Shown here: positions 8,766 to 17,379 of the stretch, in pieces
How the letters are laid out: every line of letters starts with the position of its first letter
Numbering within the stretch: the stretch's first letter is position 1
Source of the DNA: Marivibrio halodurans
Lineage (GTDB): Bacteria; Pseudomonadota; Alphaproteobacteria; UBA8366; Aestuariispiraceae
Reading direction: 5' to 3'
DNA: 64,000 nucleotides
NCBI RefSeq assembly: GCF_017963645.1
Contig: NZ_JAGMWN010000004.1
Coordinates: forward strand, 62,001 to 126,000
Notes under the pieces: model-generated
Seen by the model: the letters and a program-made list of their open reading frames with translations, nothing else
What the model was told of the DNA's origin: nothing
Databases searched by the model: none
Translations under genes and position numbers: made by a program

Positions 8766-10184
8766 ATGCGCGTCATGACCATAGCAACATGCCTGCCCCC
8801 GAAATCGCCCGACCTGCTGCTCTCCAAATATGGCGGGCCGGTGCCACGCTATACGAGCTACCCCACCGCGCCGCATTTCGACGGGGCGGTCGATGCGGCG
8901 CTCTATCGCGAATGGCTCGGGCAATTGCCGGCGGACCGGACGGTCTCGCTCTATTTCCACATCCCGTTCTGCGACACCCTGTGCTGGTTCTGCGGGTGTC
9001 AGACCAAGATCACCAAGCGGTACGAGCCGGTCGCCGCCTATCTGGACCGGCTCGACCGGGAAATCGCGATGGTGCGCGAGGCCGCGGGCGGCGCGCGCCT
9101 GCCGGTCGCGCATATCCATTGGGGCGGCGGCTCCCCGACACTGCTGGTTCCCGACGACATCGGGCGTCTGGCACGGATGATCGACCGCGACTTCGCCCGG
9201 ACGGAGGACTGCGAGTTCGCGGTCGAGATCGACCCCCGGGACATCGGGCCGGCCACCGTCGACGCCCTGGCAGACGCCGGCGTGACACGGGCCAGCCTCG
9301 GCCTGCAGGACGCCGACCCGGCGATTCAGCACGCCATCAACCGCGTCCAACCGCTGGCGGAGACCGCCGCCCTCGTCGAGGAACTGCGGATCGCGGGGGT
9401 CCGTTCGCTCAATCTCGACCTGATGTACGGGCTGCCGCATCAAACAACCGCGCACGTCCTGGCGACGATCGACCAGGCCCTGCGTATGGAGCCGGATCGG
9501 ATCGCTCTTTTCGGCTATGCCCATGTTCCGTGGATGCGCCCCCATCAGCGCATGATCCCCGAAGCCGCCCTTCCCGGTCCGAGCGAACGCTTGGCGCAAG
9601 CCCAGGCGGCGGCCGCGGCGCTCATGGATGCGGGCTTCGTGCCGATCGGGTTCGACCATTTCGCGCGTCCCGATGACCCGATGGCCCGCGCGCTGGCGCG
9701 GGGGGCATTACGGCGCAACTTTCAGGGATACACCACGGACGGGGCCGAAACCTTGATCGGCATCGGCGCCTCGGCCATCGGGCGCTTGCCGCAAGGTTAC
9801 GTCCAGAACGACGCGGCGACCGGACGCTATCTCGCCGCGATCGACGACGGCGCCTTCGCGACCGCGCGCGGTCACGCCCTATCCGGGGACGACCGTCTGA
9901 TGGGCGCGGCGATCGAACGGCTGCTTTGCGATTTCGAGGTGGACCTTCCGGCCCTCGCCCACGCGCACGGCAAGCCCGCGGACGCCTTCACGGACGCATG
10001 CGCGCGCCTTGCCCCCATGATCATGGACGGTCTCGTCCTGGTTCAAGCCGGCCGCCTGATCGTCAGCGACAGCGGCCGCCCGTTCGTCCGGCGCATCGCG
10101 GCATGCTTCGACGCCTATCTGGGCACCCCTGCCCCGGCGGCGGCCGCGACCGACCGGGCGCCCCGCCATTCGGTCGCGGTGTGA
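8766..10184 (+). CDS. hemN: Oxygen-independent coproporphyrinogen III oxidase
   Basis: A 472-residue radical SAM enzyme for anaerobic haem synthesis: it decarboxylates two propionates of coproporphyrinogen III to give protoporphyrinogen IX in the cytoplasm. Cys69, Cys73 and Cys76 form the CxxxCxxC cluster motif, followed by the HemN-specific Cys78. PRYTSYPTAPHF near the N-terminus, HWGGGSPT (SAM-binding GGG) and LNLDLMYGLP are all present, and the length matches HemN rather than the shorter HemW. In-frame ATGs lie at 8766 and 8775. A perfect FNR box upstream predicts induction under low oxygen. The C-terminus ends in an Ala/Pro-rich tail. Confidence 0.95.
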   Translation: MRVMTIATCLPPKSPDLLLSKYGGPVPRYTSYPTAPHFDGAVDAALYREWLGQLPADRTVSLYFHIPFCDTLCWFCGCQTKITKRYEPVAAYLDRLDREIAMVREAAGGARLPVAHIHWGGGSPTLLVPDDIGRLARMIDRDFARTEDCEFAVEIDPRDIGPATVDALADAGVTRASLGLQDADPAIQHAINRVQPLAETAALVEELRIAGVRSLNLDLMYGLPHQTTAHVLATIDQALRMEPDRIALFGYAHVPWMRPHQRMIPEAALPGPSERLAQAQAAAAALMDAGFVPIGFDHFARPDDPMARALARGALRRNFQGYTTDGAETLIGIGASAIGRLPQGYVQNDAATGRYLAAIDDGAFATARGHALSGDDRLMGAAIERLLCDFEVDLPALAHAHGKPADAFTDACARLAPMIMDGLVLVQAGRLIVSDSGRPFVRRIAACFDAYLGTPAPAAAATDRAPRHSVAV

Positions 10185-10209
10185 TGCCGACGCCCCATTG
10201 CCCGAATTG

Positions 10210-10234
10210 AAGCGGGATAGGCTTGTTCCCGCTT
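10210..10234. terminator. Inverted repeat between convergent genes, likely bidirectional terminator
   Basis: AAGCGGGA (10210-10217) and TCCCGCTT (10227-10234) form a perfect 8-bp stem with a 9-nt loop. It lies between the hemN stop and the stop of the convergent DUF1244 gene. The T-tract is poor, so it may act with Rho. Confidence 0.5.
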
Positions 10235-10541
10235 AGGGATTATCCTTGAACGACGCCGCGAACTGCGCTTCCTGATCCGGCGTCGCCTGAAGCTGGTGTT
10301 TCACCTTCCATTCCTCGTAGGGCATGCCGTAGACGATCTCGCGCGCCTCGTCCTTCGAGAGTTCCAGGCCGCGCTCAGCCGCCGCCTCGCCGTACCAGCG
10401 GCTCAGGCAATTGCGGCAGAAGCCCGAGAGATTCATCAGGTCGATATTCTGAACATCCGTGCGCTCCCGCAAATGGTCGCGCAAGCGGCGGAAGGCGGCG
10501 GCCTCCAGTTCCACACGGGTCCGATCGTCGATCTCGCTCAT
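10233..10541 (-). CDS. DUF1244 family protein
   Basis: A 102-residue protein matching the conserved small family DUF1244: FRRLRDHLRERTDVQNIDLMN, then LSGFCRNCLSRWY with a CxxC pair, and a C-terminal YGMPYEEWKVKHQ. The two cysteines may bind metal. The family is common in alpha- and gammaproteobacteria and has a solved helical structure but no established function. The start at 10541 (MSEID) gives the length usual for the family; an in-frame extension to 10583 adds low-quality sequence. It is convergent with hemN. Confidence 0.85.
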   Translation of the reverse strand: MSEIDDRTRVELEAAAFRRLRDHLRERTDVQNIDLMNLSGFCRNCLSRWYGEAAAERGLELSKDEAREIVYGMPYEEWKVKHQLQATPDQEAQFAASFKDNP

Positions 10542-10753
10542 CGCGCCGTCACTCCCTTGATCACGTGCTTTATCCGTCCTCATTCCCTAGACATAGGCGC
10601 CACCCGCCACATCGCCAAGCCCGCCCGCCCTTGCCGACGATAGGCGGGTGGGTGACGCATGGACTGGCACCGAGCCCCGATTCGGGTACTCTGCGCGGCG
10701 TCATGCGAGGTCATTCGACATGCATGACCCTTGGTATCACGACGGCGGGCATC

Positions 10754-11986
10754 ATGGACAAGGACGATCTGGAAACCCTGCTTTCCTCCGGCAAGTTCCT
10801 GTGCTTCAAGCCGGCGATTCTGGCGCCGCCCCCGCCGGAGATCGTGGCGCTTCCGGCAGCGGCGCGCAGAAGGAAGCCCGCCCGCCATGACGAAGCGGAG
10901 GACGAGGGAGAGAGCGAACCGGGGCCCGCGCTGTTCGACATCGCGTTGCTGCAGAATTCGATCTTCTTTAAGGAATCCACCGATGACGGCGGCGACGGAG
11001 AGTTCGAGACGCAAACCCGCGTCATGCTCGCCTTCGACGCGCGCGACCCGCTCCAGGGCGGCGTATCCAGCACGGCCCAGCCCGACAAGCTGCTGGCCGC
11101 GCTGGCCAAATGGTATGGCGGCATCGGCCGGATCGACCTTACGGATCACGACCGCGCCGTGCTCGACGTGCTCTGCCGCGTTCCTACATTCGATCCCTTC
11201 ATCCTGCTCGCCTTCCGGCCAGAGCTGGAACGGTACCGCAAGATCCACACGGCCTATTTCGAGGTGGACGAACTCACCTCCCTCGGCGTGCGGAAGGTGA
11301 TCGAGCGACGCGCGAGCCGTCTCGTCACCCTGGCCCTGCGGATGGAGGAGCCGGTCGATACCCGAGAGGCTAACAAGGGCCGGCATCCGCGACGCGATGA
11401 AACATTTCAATCGCGTCAACGCTCCATCACCGCCTCGATGACGGAAGCCATCTGGACCACCAGGCTCGACAAGCAGTCGCGGTCACTGCTGGAGAGTTTC
11501 AAGATCGACGAAGTGGAGATGGAGCGTGTGCTGTTCGCCTGGAAGGGGATCAGCTACTATGAGTTCCTATTCAATGGCCTGCTGAAGGAACATCATGACT
11601 TCTTCCGGTGGCTGGGCAGCATCGATTCCCTGCCCCGGGACGCCCACCAGATCGATCCGGAAACCCTGGCCGGCATGAAGCAGCGGCGGGAGCAGTCGAT
11701 AAAGCTGATCCGACGGAGCTATCTGCGGTGCGCCACTCTATTGAAGCGTTACGAGGATGCCTATGAGGCGCTGACCAGCCGGAACGATCCGACCCCTTTT
11801 CAACGCTTCCTGGTGGCCGCGCCGATGCTGTTCGAAGGGCTGGGAACCAATATCGGCCGCTTCGGCCACGCCGGCAATGCGTGGGGCGCGCTCACTAATG
11901 GCGGCCGGCGCATGCGCATCGCTTATGACCGGCTGGACCCTTTCTACGATTTCGTGGTGAGCCTGCACCATCCCCCGACCAGTTGA
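10754..11986 (+). CDS. Hypothetical protein, no recognised domain
   Basis: About 410 residues from the ATG at 10754, which begins DKDDLETLLSSGKFLC; in-frame starts lie further upstream to 10565. A proline- and charge-rich linker (about residues 25-65, PPPPEIVALP then an RRRKPARHDEAEDEGE stretch) precedes a globular, charged helical region with no membrane segment or signal peptide. YYEFLFNGLLKEHHDFFRWL near residue 265 and a C-terminal LDPFYDFVVSLHH stand out. Base composition and codon use match the host. It stands alone. I do not recognise it and offer no function. Confidence 0.6.
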   Translation: MDKDDLETLLSSGKFLCFKPAILAPPPPEIVALPAAARRRKPARHDEAEDEGESEPGPALFDIALLQNSIFFKESTDDGGDGEFETQTRVMLAFDARDPLQGGVSSTAQPDKLLAALAKWYGGIGRIDLTDHDRAVLDVLCRVPTFDPFILLAFRPELERYRKIHTAYFEVDELTSLGVRKVIERRASRLVTLALRMEEPVDTREANKGRHPRRDETFQSRQRSITASMTEAIWTTRLDKQSRSLLESFKIDEVEMERVLFAWKGISYYEFLFNGLLKEHHDFFRWLGSIDSLPRDAHQIDPETLAGMKQRREQSIKLIRRSYLRCATLLKRYEDAYEALTSRNDPTPFQRFLVAAPMLFEGLGTNIGRFGHAGNAWGALTNGGRRMRIAYDRLDPFYDFVVSLHHPPTS

Positions 11987-12061
11987 CGGCGCACCGATGG
12001 AGGATCGATCGTTCGCGGGTCGGCCAAGCCGACAGAGCCGACGGCGACGCGGAGGTTTTCC

Positions 12062-12469
12062 TTAACCGGGAACCAGTTCTTCCTGGTCCAACCGCCCGGA
12101 TTCGATCAGCGCCTGGCTGTCCCACAGCGCCTCCCGCAGCTTCTCCCAAAGCGGTTCCGATTCCGGCGGGGACGCCCCCTCTCGCGGGAAGTTGGCGGTC
12201 GCGCGCATGATAGCTTGTGCCCGACGATTGACGGCCATCAGACCGAACCGATCCGAGATCACGAGAATCTGCTTCACCCGGCGCCGCGCGGCACCGAGTT
12301 CCTCCGCCTCGTCCATTCCCCGCGCGAGCTTCCAGAGCTGGCGAACGACCTCGCGCAGGGCGGGGGCGAACACACCCCGCCCCATGCGCTCGCGCACGGT
12401 CTCGAAATGCGGTCGATCAATCAGCTTATCCACGGACAGGCCGATTATCTGAGTGGATGCCCGCGTCAC
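12062..12469 (-). CDS. Hypothetical protein
   Basis: About 135 residues from a GTG at 12469 that is preceded by a GGAGG ribosome site 5 bases upstream; the same frame is open to a TTG at 12544 without a ribosome site. The protein is helical and charged, with RERMGRGVFAPALREVVRQLWKLARGMDE and RRVKQILVISDRFGLMAVNRRAQ. No domain recognised. It is convergent with the 410-residue unknown gene, 75 bp apart, and lies downstream of the carboxylate-amine ligase on the same strand. Confidence 0.55.
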   Translation of the reverse strand: MTRASTQIIGLSVDKLIDRPHFETVRERMGRGVFAPALREVVRQLWKLARGMDEAEELGAARRRVKQILVISDRFGLMAVNRRAQAIMRATANFPREGASPPESEPLWEKLREALWDSQALIESGRLDQEELVPG

Positions 12470-12599
12470 CGCAGCCTCCGATCCAAAGCCCCCAATCCAA
12501 GGAAATTTCCCTCGTAAGGCAAGATGGGCGTCAATGGTTAACAAAAAGTAACCAAGAGACCACCGGGGCGCGGCGGAAGGCGCCCACAGGTCGCCCCCC

Positions 12600-13766
12600 T
12601 CACAAATCCGCCACCGTCTCCAAGATCAACCAATCGACGACCGCCTTGAGGGCCGCCTGCTTGTCCGCGCCGGCGGCGAGCGCTTCATTGAAGACGCGCA
12701 ACTGGTTATGGGCCGAGGTGCCGCGCGCCAGGATGGTGCGCGCATGCTCGCACTCCCGCACGCAGCCGAGCCGTTCCTGATCCGGCCGGGTCAGTTCCAG
12801 GATCTCCTCGATCAATCCGTCGAAGGCGCCGATGCGCCCCACGCCGAAATCGACCAACCCCTCGTCGAAGCCATAACGCTGCGCGCGCCAGCGGTTCTCC
12901 TGGATCAACATGTTCGAATAGATGCGCCAGCGCTGGTTGGAGCGCCTGAGGCGCTGCAACATCGACAGCAGACAGGCATAGAGGGCGGCGATGGCGATGC
13001 CGTCCTCCATTCGCGTGCAGATGTCGGGAATCCGCATCTCGATCGTCGGGAAGCGCCAATGGGCGCGGACATCCCACCAGATCTTCGAAGCATCCTCCAT
13101 CAAGCCGGCATCGACCAGAATCTGGACGTGGCGGGCATATTCGCTCCAACTCTCGAAACGTTCCGGCAGACCGGTGCGGGGCAGTTCGTCGAAGACCGCC
13201 AGGCGATAGCATTTGAGCCCGGTGTCGGAGCCCTGCCAGAACGGGCTGGAGGTGGAGAGCGCCAGCAGGTGTGGCAGGAAATAGGCGATCTGGCCCAGCA
13301 GATCCATTCGATGCTCGTCATCGTCGAAGCCGACATGGACATGCATGCCGGAGATGACGAGCCGCCGGGCAACCCCCTGCAGGTCGTTCGCCAGCATGTT
13401 GTAGCGTTCCTTGTCGGTATGCTGGACGGAGGCCCATTGCGCCGTCGGGTGGGTCGAGGCCGCGACCGCCGCCAACCCCTGATTGCGCGCCGCCGTGGCG
13501 ACCGCGCCGCGCAGCCGGGCGAGCTTCTCCCGCACCTCCCCGATCGACCGGCAGACGGCGGTGCCGACCTCGACCTGCGCCTTCAGGAATTCCGGCGTGA
13601 CGGCGCCGATGCTCTCATCGATCTCGCGGCCGACTTCCTCGATCACCGCTTCCTGCACTTCCGCCCGGCCGGCGAGGTCGCCCGTCGCCGGATCTACGAG
13701 GAGATATTCCTCCTCGATGCCGATGGTGAAGTCCTCGCCGTCGCCCGAGGTCCTACTCGCCGCCAT
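12600..13766 (-). CDS. GCS2-type carboxylate-amine ligase (YbdK family)
   Basis: A 388-residue member of the glutamate-cysteine ligase family 2. FTIGIEEEYLLVD near residue 15 is the family's metal/nucleotide-binding start, followed by ISGMHVHVGFDD near 130 (metal-binding histidines) and the conserved FPTIEMRIPDICTR near 245. These enzymes join glutamate or another carboxylate to an amine using ATP; YbdK has weak glutamate-cysteine ligase activity and the true substrate here is unknown. The start at 13766 has a GAGGG ribosome site. It lies 105 bp downstream of the N-formylglutamate amidohydrolase gene on the same strand, a pairing that suggests work on an N-acyl or gamma-glutamyl compound. Confidence 0.88.
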   Translation of the reverse strand: MAASRTSGDGEDFTIGIEEEYLLVDPATGDLAGRAEVQEAVIEEVGREIDESIGAVTPEFLKAQVEVGTAVCRSIGEVREKLARLRGAVATAARNQGLAAVAASTHPTAQWASVQHTDKERYNMLANDLQGVARRLVISGMHVHVGFDDDEHRMDLLGQIAYFLPHLLALSTSSPFWQGSDTGLKCYRLAVFDELPRTGLPERFESWSEYARHVQILVDAGLMEDASKIWWDVRAHWRFPTIEMRIPDICTRMEDGIAIAALYACLLSMLQRLRRSNQRWRIYSNMLIQENRWRAQRYGFDEGLVDFGVGRIGAFDGLIEEILELTRPDQERLGCVRECEHARTILARGTSAHNQLRVFNEALAAGADKQAALKAVVDWLILETVADL

Positions 13767-13871
13767 ATCCGCCCTCACCGAATAGGGCCCATCCGAAATC
13801 GGATGCAGCCGCCGCCGATGGCTCACTCTAAGGCGACTCGCGCCGGTGCGTCAGCCCCGGCCGTTCACACC

Positions 13872-14723
13872 TTACGCGAAGGGGGTGAGAAGATCGCGCC
13901 GCGCCAGAAGTGGACGCAACGCATCCGCCAGGATACCGGCGTAGCGTGCCTGCCCTTCTTCCGTGCGAATCCGGTCCTGGCGAATCTCGAACAGAATATT
14001 CGGCCGCCCCTGAGGCAGGGCGTGGGTCTCAACCGTATAGCCGAAGGCCAGCAGCCCGGAATAGGGCTTGTTATCGCCGATGGTAAGATCGGGGTTCGCC
14101 GTGGCGAGTGCTTCGATCACCGGATCGGCCATGCGCCGGTCACGGTTCGACAGGACCCCGATATGCCAGGGGCGGGCCTCCCCCTGGAAGATGTCCGTGC
14201 AGCTATGAACGGAAATCAGGGCTGGATGCCCATGTGCCGCCGCCTTCCGCGCCATGCATTCGGACAGTGCATCGTGATAGGGGTGGAACAGCAGATCGGC
14301 GCGCTGTTGCCGCTCGGCCTCGCTCAGACGCCGGTTCCCGGCGATGACCGTGCCGTCATAGATTTCCCGGATCGCGGTGAAATCCTCCGGATCGCGATTG
14401 CAATCGATGACCAGCCGCGAATACCCGGAAAGCACCGCCGGCGTATCCAGCAACGCCGCCAGCCGTCGAGCCACCCCGGCCGCGCCTATATCATAGGCGA
14501 TATGACGGCTCATCGCGGCCGCGACCGCCCCCAGATCGCCCAAGGATGCCGGCACCCGGTTCGACGCATGGTCGCAACATATCACGGCGGGCGCGCCGCC
14601 CTCCCGATTCACCGTCTCGAAAGGCGGTGGGTCGTCCGGCCCCAGAAGCAGAGGCGGATGTTGACCGGCACCGCCGGGGGACGTGCTGTCGTGGGCTGAA
14701 TGGCTCATGGCGCGGGCGATCAT
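13872..14723 (-). CDS. N-formylglutamate amidohydrolase family protein
   Basis: A 283-residue zinc hydrolase of the N-formylglutamate amidohydrolase fold. PAVICCDHASNRVP near residue 45 carries the first metal ligands, followed by YDIGAAGVARRLA, SRLVIDCNRDP and ISVHSCTD, all family hallmarks. In histidine degradation the family splits N-formylglutamate to formate and glutamate, but no hut genes are visible, and proteins of this branch next to a GCS2 ligase may act on other N-acyl amino acids. ATGs at 14723 and 14708 are both possible starts. Confidence 0.87.
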   Translation of the reverse strand: MIARAMSHSAHDSTSPGGAGQHPPLLLGPDDPPPFETVNREGGAPAVICCDHASNRVPASLGDLGAVAAAMSRHIAYDIGAAGVARRLAALLDTPAVLSGYSRLVIDCNRDPEDFTAIREIYDGTVIAGNRRLSEAERQQRADLLFHPYHDALSECMARKAAAHGHPALISVHSCTDIFQGEARPWHIGVLSNRDRRMADPVIEALATANPDLTIGDNKPYSGLLAFGYTVETHALPQGRPNILFEIRQDRIRTEEGQARYAGILADALRPLLARRDLLTPFA

Positions 14724-14846
14724 AGCGGACGCGCCGCCCCATGAAAGCCCTTCTCCAACCGATTCATGCATCCCATGTCCCTGGCGAAGCGTCGAATCGG
14801 ACGCTACCTTAGGCGCATCCCTTTCAGGAGAGTGAACGGTCCGTCG

Positions 14847-15374
14847 ATGCAACGCTTCGAGCCCAGGGAAAGCGAGCGATTCCGCAAGATCGTCGGTGTG
14901 ATGGAACGCGCGACGATCGAGGGCGAGCGCGCGGCCGCCCGCGAGGCGGCGGAACGCATGGCCGCCCTGCACGGCATGTCGCTCGACGAAGCGATCCTGG
15001 AAACCCATCCGGAACGGGACGACGGCCGCATCGATGCCGAGGAGCGCGCCGCCCGGCAACGCGATTTCGAGGCCTGGGCCGCCCGCCAGACCCGAATGAA
15101 CGCGGCCTATGAGCGTGCGGAGAAGGAACGCTTCGAACAGGCCAAGCGCGATGCAAGGCGACGCGGTTATAAGCCTGAACCGGAGGGGGGCGCCCGCCCT
15201 GGCCGGTACAACATGACGCCCCGCTACCGGCCCAGCAATTATCGCCCCTCGTCGGAAGATCGCTTCCGCTTGATCGCCGGCCTGCTGCGCGATGGGGTCA
15301 GTTTCCGGCGTATCGCCGACCTGGCCGATGCGAGCACGAACGAGGTCGCGCGCATCTGGCTCCTGATCCGCTAA
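14847..15374 (+). CDS. DUF2786-like N-terminal domain protein
   Basis: A 175-residue charged protein. The first 45 residues (RFRKIVGVMERATIEGE, then AAREAAERMAALHGMS) resemble the DUF2786 helical domain found in many phage and bacterial proteins. The middle is a basic coiled-coil-like stretch, then a Pro/Arg-rich linker, and the C-terminal 40 residues (FRLIAGLLRDGVSFRRIADLADAST) look like a helix-turn-helix. A DNA-binding role is therefore plausible but unproven. It is divergent from the amidohydrolase gene and 92 bp upstream of the FadR-type regulator. Confidence 0.6.
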   Translation: MQRFEPRESERFRKIVGVMERATIEGERAAAREAAERMAALHGMSLDEAILETHPERDDGRIDAEERAARQRDFEAWAARQTRMNAAYERAEKERFEQAKRDARRRGYKPEPEGGARPGRYNMTPRYRPSNYRPSSEDRFRLIAGLLRDGVSFRRIADLADASTNEVARIWLLIR

Positions 15375-15466
15375 AGGTTTCGTTCCCTGTCAAGGACGAT
15401 TTACGGGTGCGCTTGGCTTGGCGACGGCACGGGCGTATCCTGCCCGAAAAATAGGCGGGAGTCGGT

Positions 15467-16234
15467 ATGGAGGATGCAACTCTGAAAAGCGCGGCCACGG
15501 GCGAGCTATGTGTGGCGGCCGGCCGGGAAAGCGTCGCCGACCGGGTGGCCGCCGACATTCTGGAGATGATGGCATCCGGCGATATCAGCGCTGGTGACCG
15601 CCTTCCCTCGGAACGCCGCTTGGCCGAGGAGTTGAGCGTCAGTCGGGTTTCCGTGCGCGCGGCCCTGCAGCGGTTGAAGGCGCAAGGCTTCCTGATCGCC
15701 GTTCAAGGGGGCGGAACACGGGTCGTCAAGACCGCCGGGGACGCCGACCCGGCGCTTGCGGAACTGGTGCGGATCGACAGGACGAACCTGCTCGACCTCA
15801 TGGATTTGCGCGCGGAAATGGAGGTTTGGGCCGCAGGCAAGGCCGCAGCCGCCGCGACCAAGAGCGACCTCGCGCTGCTCAACCGCGCGCTCGCCGAGAT
15901 GCGCACCGACAACGCGCCACGCCCGCAAGACAAGGCCCGCGCCGACGTGGCCTTCCATATGGCGGTGGCGCGGGCAAGTCACAGCATCGTCTATCGCCAT
16001 GTGCTCTCGGTCGTGCGGGAGACCTTGAGCGAAATGCTGCACTATCATCGCACCGAACTCTTCGGCACGCCGGCCGACGATCGCATGATCATGCATCAGC
16101 ACGGGGTGATCGTCGATGCCATCTCCAGCGGTGATTCGGAGCGCGCGAAAGCCGCCATGCGGGCCCACATGAATTGGACGCGCGATCACTACGACAAGAA
16201 ACGCCAACAGACCGACGCTCCCTCCCCGAAATAG
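15467..16234 (+). CDS. FadR-type (GntR family, FCD domain) transcriptional regulator
   Basis: A 255-residue regulator. Residues about 20-90 are a GntR winged helix with the hallmark GDRLPSERRLAEELSVSRVSVRAALQRLKAQG. The C-terminal all-helical FCD domain carries the metal/ligand histidines in ADVAFHMAVARASHS, and later MHQHGVI. Such proteins bind small acids, often sugar acids, lactate or fatty acyl compounds, and repress adjacent operons. Its target cannot be told: the prophage has inserted about 80 bp downstream, and any original neighbour is now nearly 40 kb away. Confidence 0.9.
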   Translation: MEDATLKSAATGELCVAAGRESVADRVAADILEMMASGDISAGDRLPSERRLAEELSVSRVSVRAALQRLKAQGFLIAVQGGGTRVVKTAGDADPALAELVRIDRTNLLDLMDLRAEMEVWAAGKAAAAATKSDLALLNRALAEMRTDNAPRPQDKARADVAFHMAVARASHSIVYRHVLSVVRETLSEMLHYHRTELFGTPADDRMIMHQHGVIVDAISSGDSERAKAAMRAHMNWTRDHYDKKRQQTDAPSPK

Positions 16235-16308
16235 CCTCCCCCGAAATCGCCTTTTCGGAATCGCGGACATCGGCCCGTGACCGGAAGGCGGCCCCCGCAA
16301 GAACGACC

Positions 16309-16316
16309 CCAAGAAC
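16309..16316. repeat. Left copy of 8-bp target-site duplication
   Basis: CCAAGAAC immediately precedes the TG that begins the prophage. The identical 8 bases follow the CA at its right end (55743-55750). No repeat length other than 8 gives matching flanks at these termini. Confidence 0.8.
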
Positions 16317-16469
16317 TGTTAGGGGACACATGATCTTGCAGTGAGGCGGGATATGGCGGGATCGGGCGGGAAATACCGGGATGGCTGGGGTTCCGGGCGA
16401 TCGGCGCGGTCGGGCGTTGGTTTTGCAGTCACGGCGACATTGCCTCGATCGGACAGTAGGATTTGCAGT
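16317..16469. promoter_or_regulatory. Prophage left end with three transposase-site-like repeats (attL side)
   Basis: TGCAGT occurs at 16337-16342, 16424-16429 and 16464-16469, each in the same orientation and within a longer similar context (TCTTGCAGTGA, TTTTGCAGTCA, ATTTGCAGTGA). Spacing is 87 then 40 bp, reminiscent of the L1 versus L2/L3 layout in Mu. The site nearest the end is matched by one at the same offset at the right end. Confidence 0.75.
16345..16390. repeat. 10-bp helically phased GGCGGG repeat in the left end
   Basis: GGCGGG occurs at 16345, 16355 and 16365, with degenerate copies at 16375 (ACCGGG) and 16385 (CTGGGG). The period is exactly 10 bp, close to one DNA turn, and the array lies between the first and second transposase-site repeats. 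Confidence 0.6.
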
Positions 16470-16504
16470 GACCGTCCGGCGCCGAGCGGTCTCTGAGACA
16501 CCTC

Positions 16505-17206
16505 TCAGATCACCTTTCCGATCCACCGGACGCGACCTACAATATGAAGCCTGTCCATCTGCTTTTGGTCGATGGTTTGGTCACTGTAGGCCGAGTTGTC
16601 CGATATAATCACCAGCCCGTCCATTAGTCTTTGAAGCCGCTTCACCACGAGCGCATCATCCCAGCGCATCGCATATATGGCATTGTCCAGCAAAGACGTG
16701 ACGGAAATGTCGATCATTAAATCGTCGCCTTGGTGGATCGTTGGTTCCATGGAATCGCCCACGACACCGACTATGCAAAGATTTCTGACGTCGACGGACC
16801 CCAGCCTCTCCGCCAACCATTTCTTCGAGAAGCCAATCTGATCAACGATATTGCTTCCGTCGAGGAACGACCCTGGGCCGCCAGAGAGCTCGGTTGCGAC
16901 GCGTGGCAGGATAACGGATTCCACGTCGTGCGCAGAGACTAATGGCGTCTGCGATATCCCGCTAGCGAGCCAATCGAGGCTTGTATCCGTAGCCTTCGCT
17001 AAACGAGCGAGTGAGGCAAAAGACGGATCGGCTAGGCCGGCAATCCAATTGGCGAGCGTAGATTTCGCAACGCCTGCCACACGAGCGGCCTCTTCTCTAT
17101 TTTTGAACTTCTGCTCTACGAGCCGGATCCGCTTTCCAAGATCCTCACGAAAACCTGGAACGTCCTTTCCATCTTTTGATCCAGATTCCAAGTTATCTCT
17201 AACCAT
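16505..17206 (-). CDS. Prophage repressor, HTH plus S24/LexA-like peptidase
   Basis: A 233-residue repressor read leftward at the left end, the position of Mu c. Residues about 20-80 form an XRE-type helix-turn-helix (REEAARVAGVAKSTLANWIAG). The C-terminal half is an S24 domain with Ser152 in VGDSMEPT and Lys189 in ALVVKRLQ, the serine-lysine dyad of LexA/CI proteins. I see no clear Ala-Gly cleavage site in the linker. It should hold the early rightward promoter off by binding the operators in the AT-rich gap to its right. The S24 domain suggests SOS-linked induction, unlike the ClpX-controlled repressor of Mu itself. The gene is less GC-rich than its neighbours. Confidence 0.9.
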   Translation of the reverse strand: MVRDNLESGSKDGKDVPGFREDLGKRIRLVEQKFKNREEAARVAGVAKSTLANWIAGLADPSFASLARLAKATDTSLDWLASGISQTPLVSAHDVESVILPRVATELSGGPGSFLDGSNIVDQIGFSKKWLAERLGSVDVRNLCIVGVVGDSMEPTIHQGDDLMIDISVTSLLDNAIYAMRWDDALVVKRLQRLMDGLVIISDNSAYSDQTIDQKQMDRLHIVGRVRWIGKVI

Positions 17207-17221
17207 TTGATATGGCGATAT

Positions 17222-17302
17222 AATCCATTTTCTGTGATTAATGATCTATAAAATCGAACATAGATCAGTTTTTGCTATTGTTTTGATCCAGAAAAATGGA
17301 TT
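17222..17302. promoter_or_regulatory. Early operator/promoter region with two nested inverted repeats
   Basis: This AT-rich gap separates the repressor from the rightward early genes. TGATCTAT (17242-17249) and ATAGATCA (17260-17267) form a perfect 8-bp dyad with a 10-bp spacer. Outside them, AATCCATTTTCTG (17222-17234) and CAGAAAAATGGATT (17289-17302) form a second, near-perfect inverted pair. Two dyads fit separate repressor and Ner sites over divergent promoters. I cannot place the -10 and -35 boxes with confidence. Confidence 0.65.
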
Positions 17303-17379
17303 ACCCTTTCTCCGTTCGTAGACACGACACCCCAAACAAATCCGGCCTGGCGGGGCCGGAACGATCGAGGGAGAGACGG

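Noticed and set aside
12708-14699. A 663-codon rightward open frame
   Set aside because: It is antisense to the carboxylate-amine ligase and amidohydrolase genes, which have full family motifs.
16345-16390. CRISPR-like short repeats
   Set aside because: The repeat unit is 10 bp without unique spacers, lies in the phage left end, and no cas gene is near. No CRISPR array was seen anywhere in the window.
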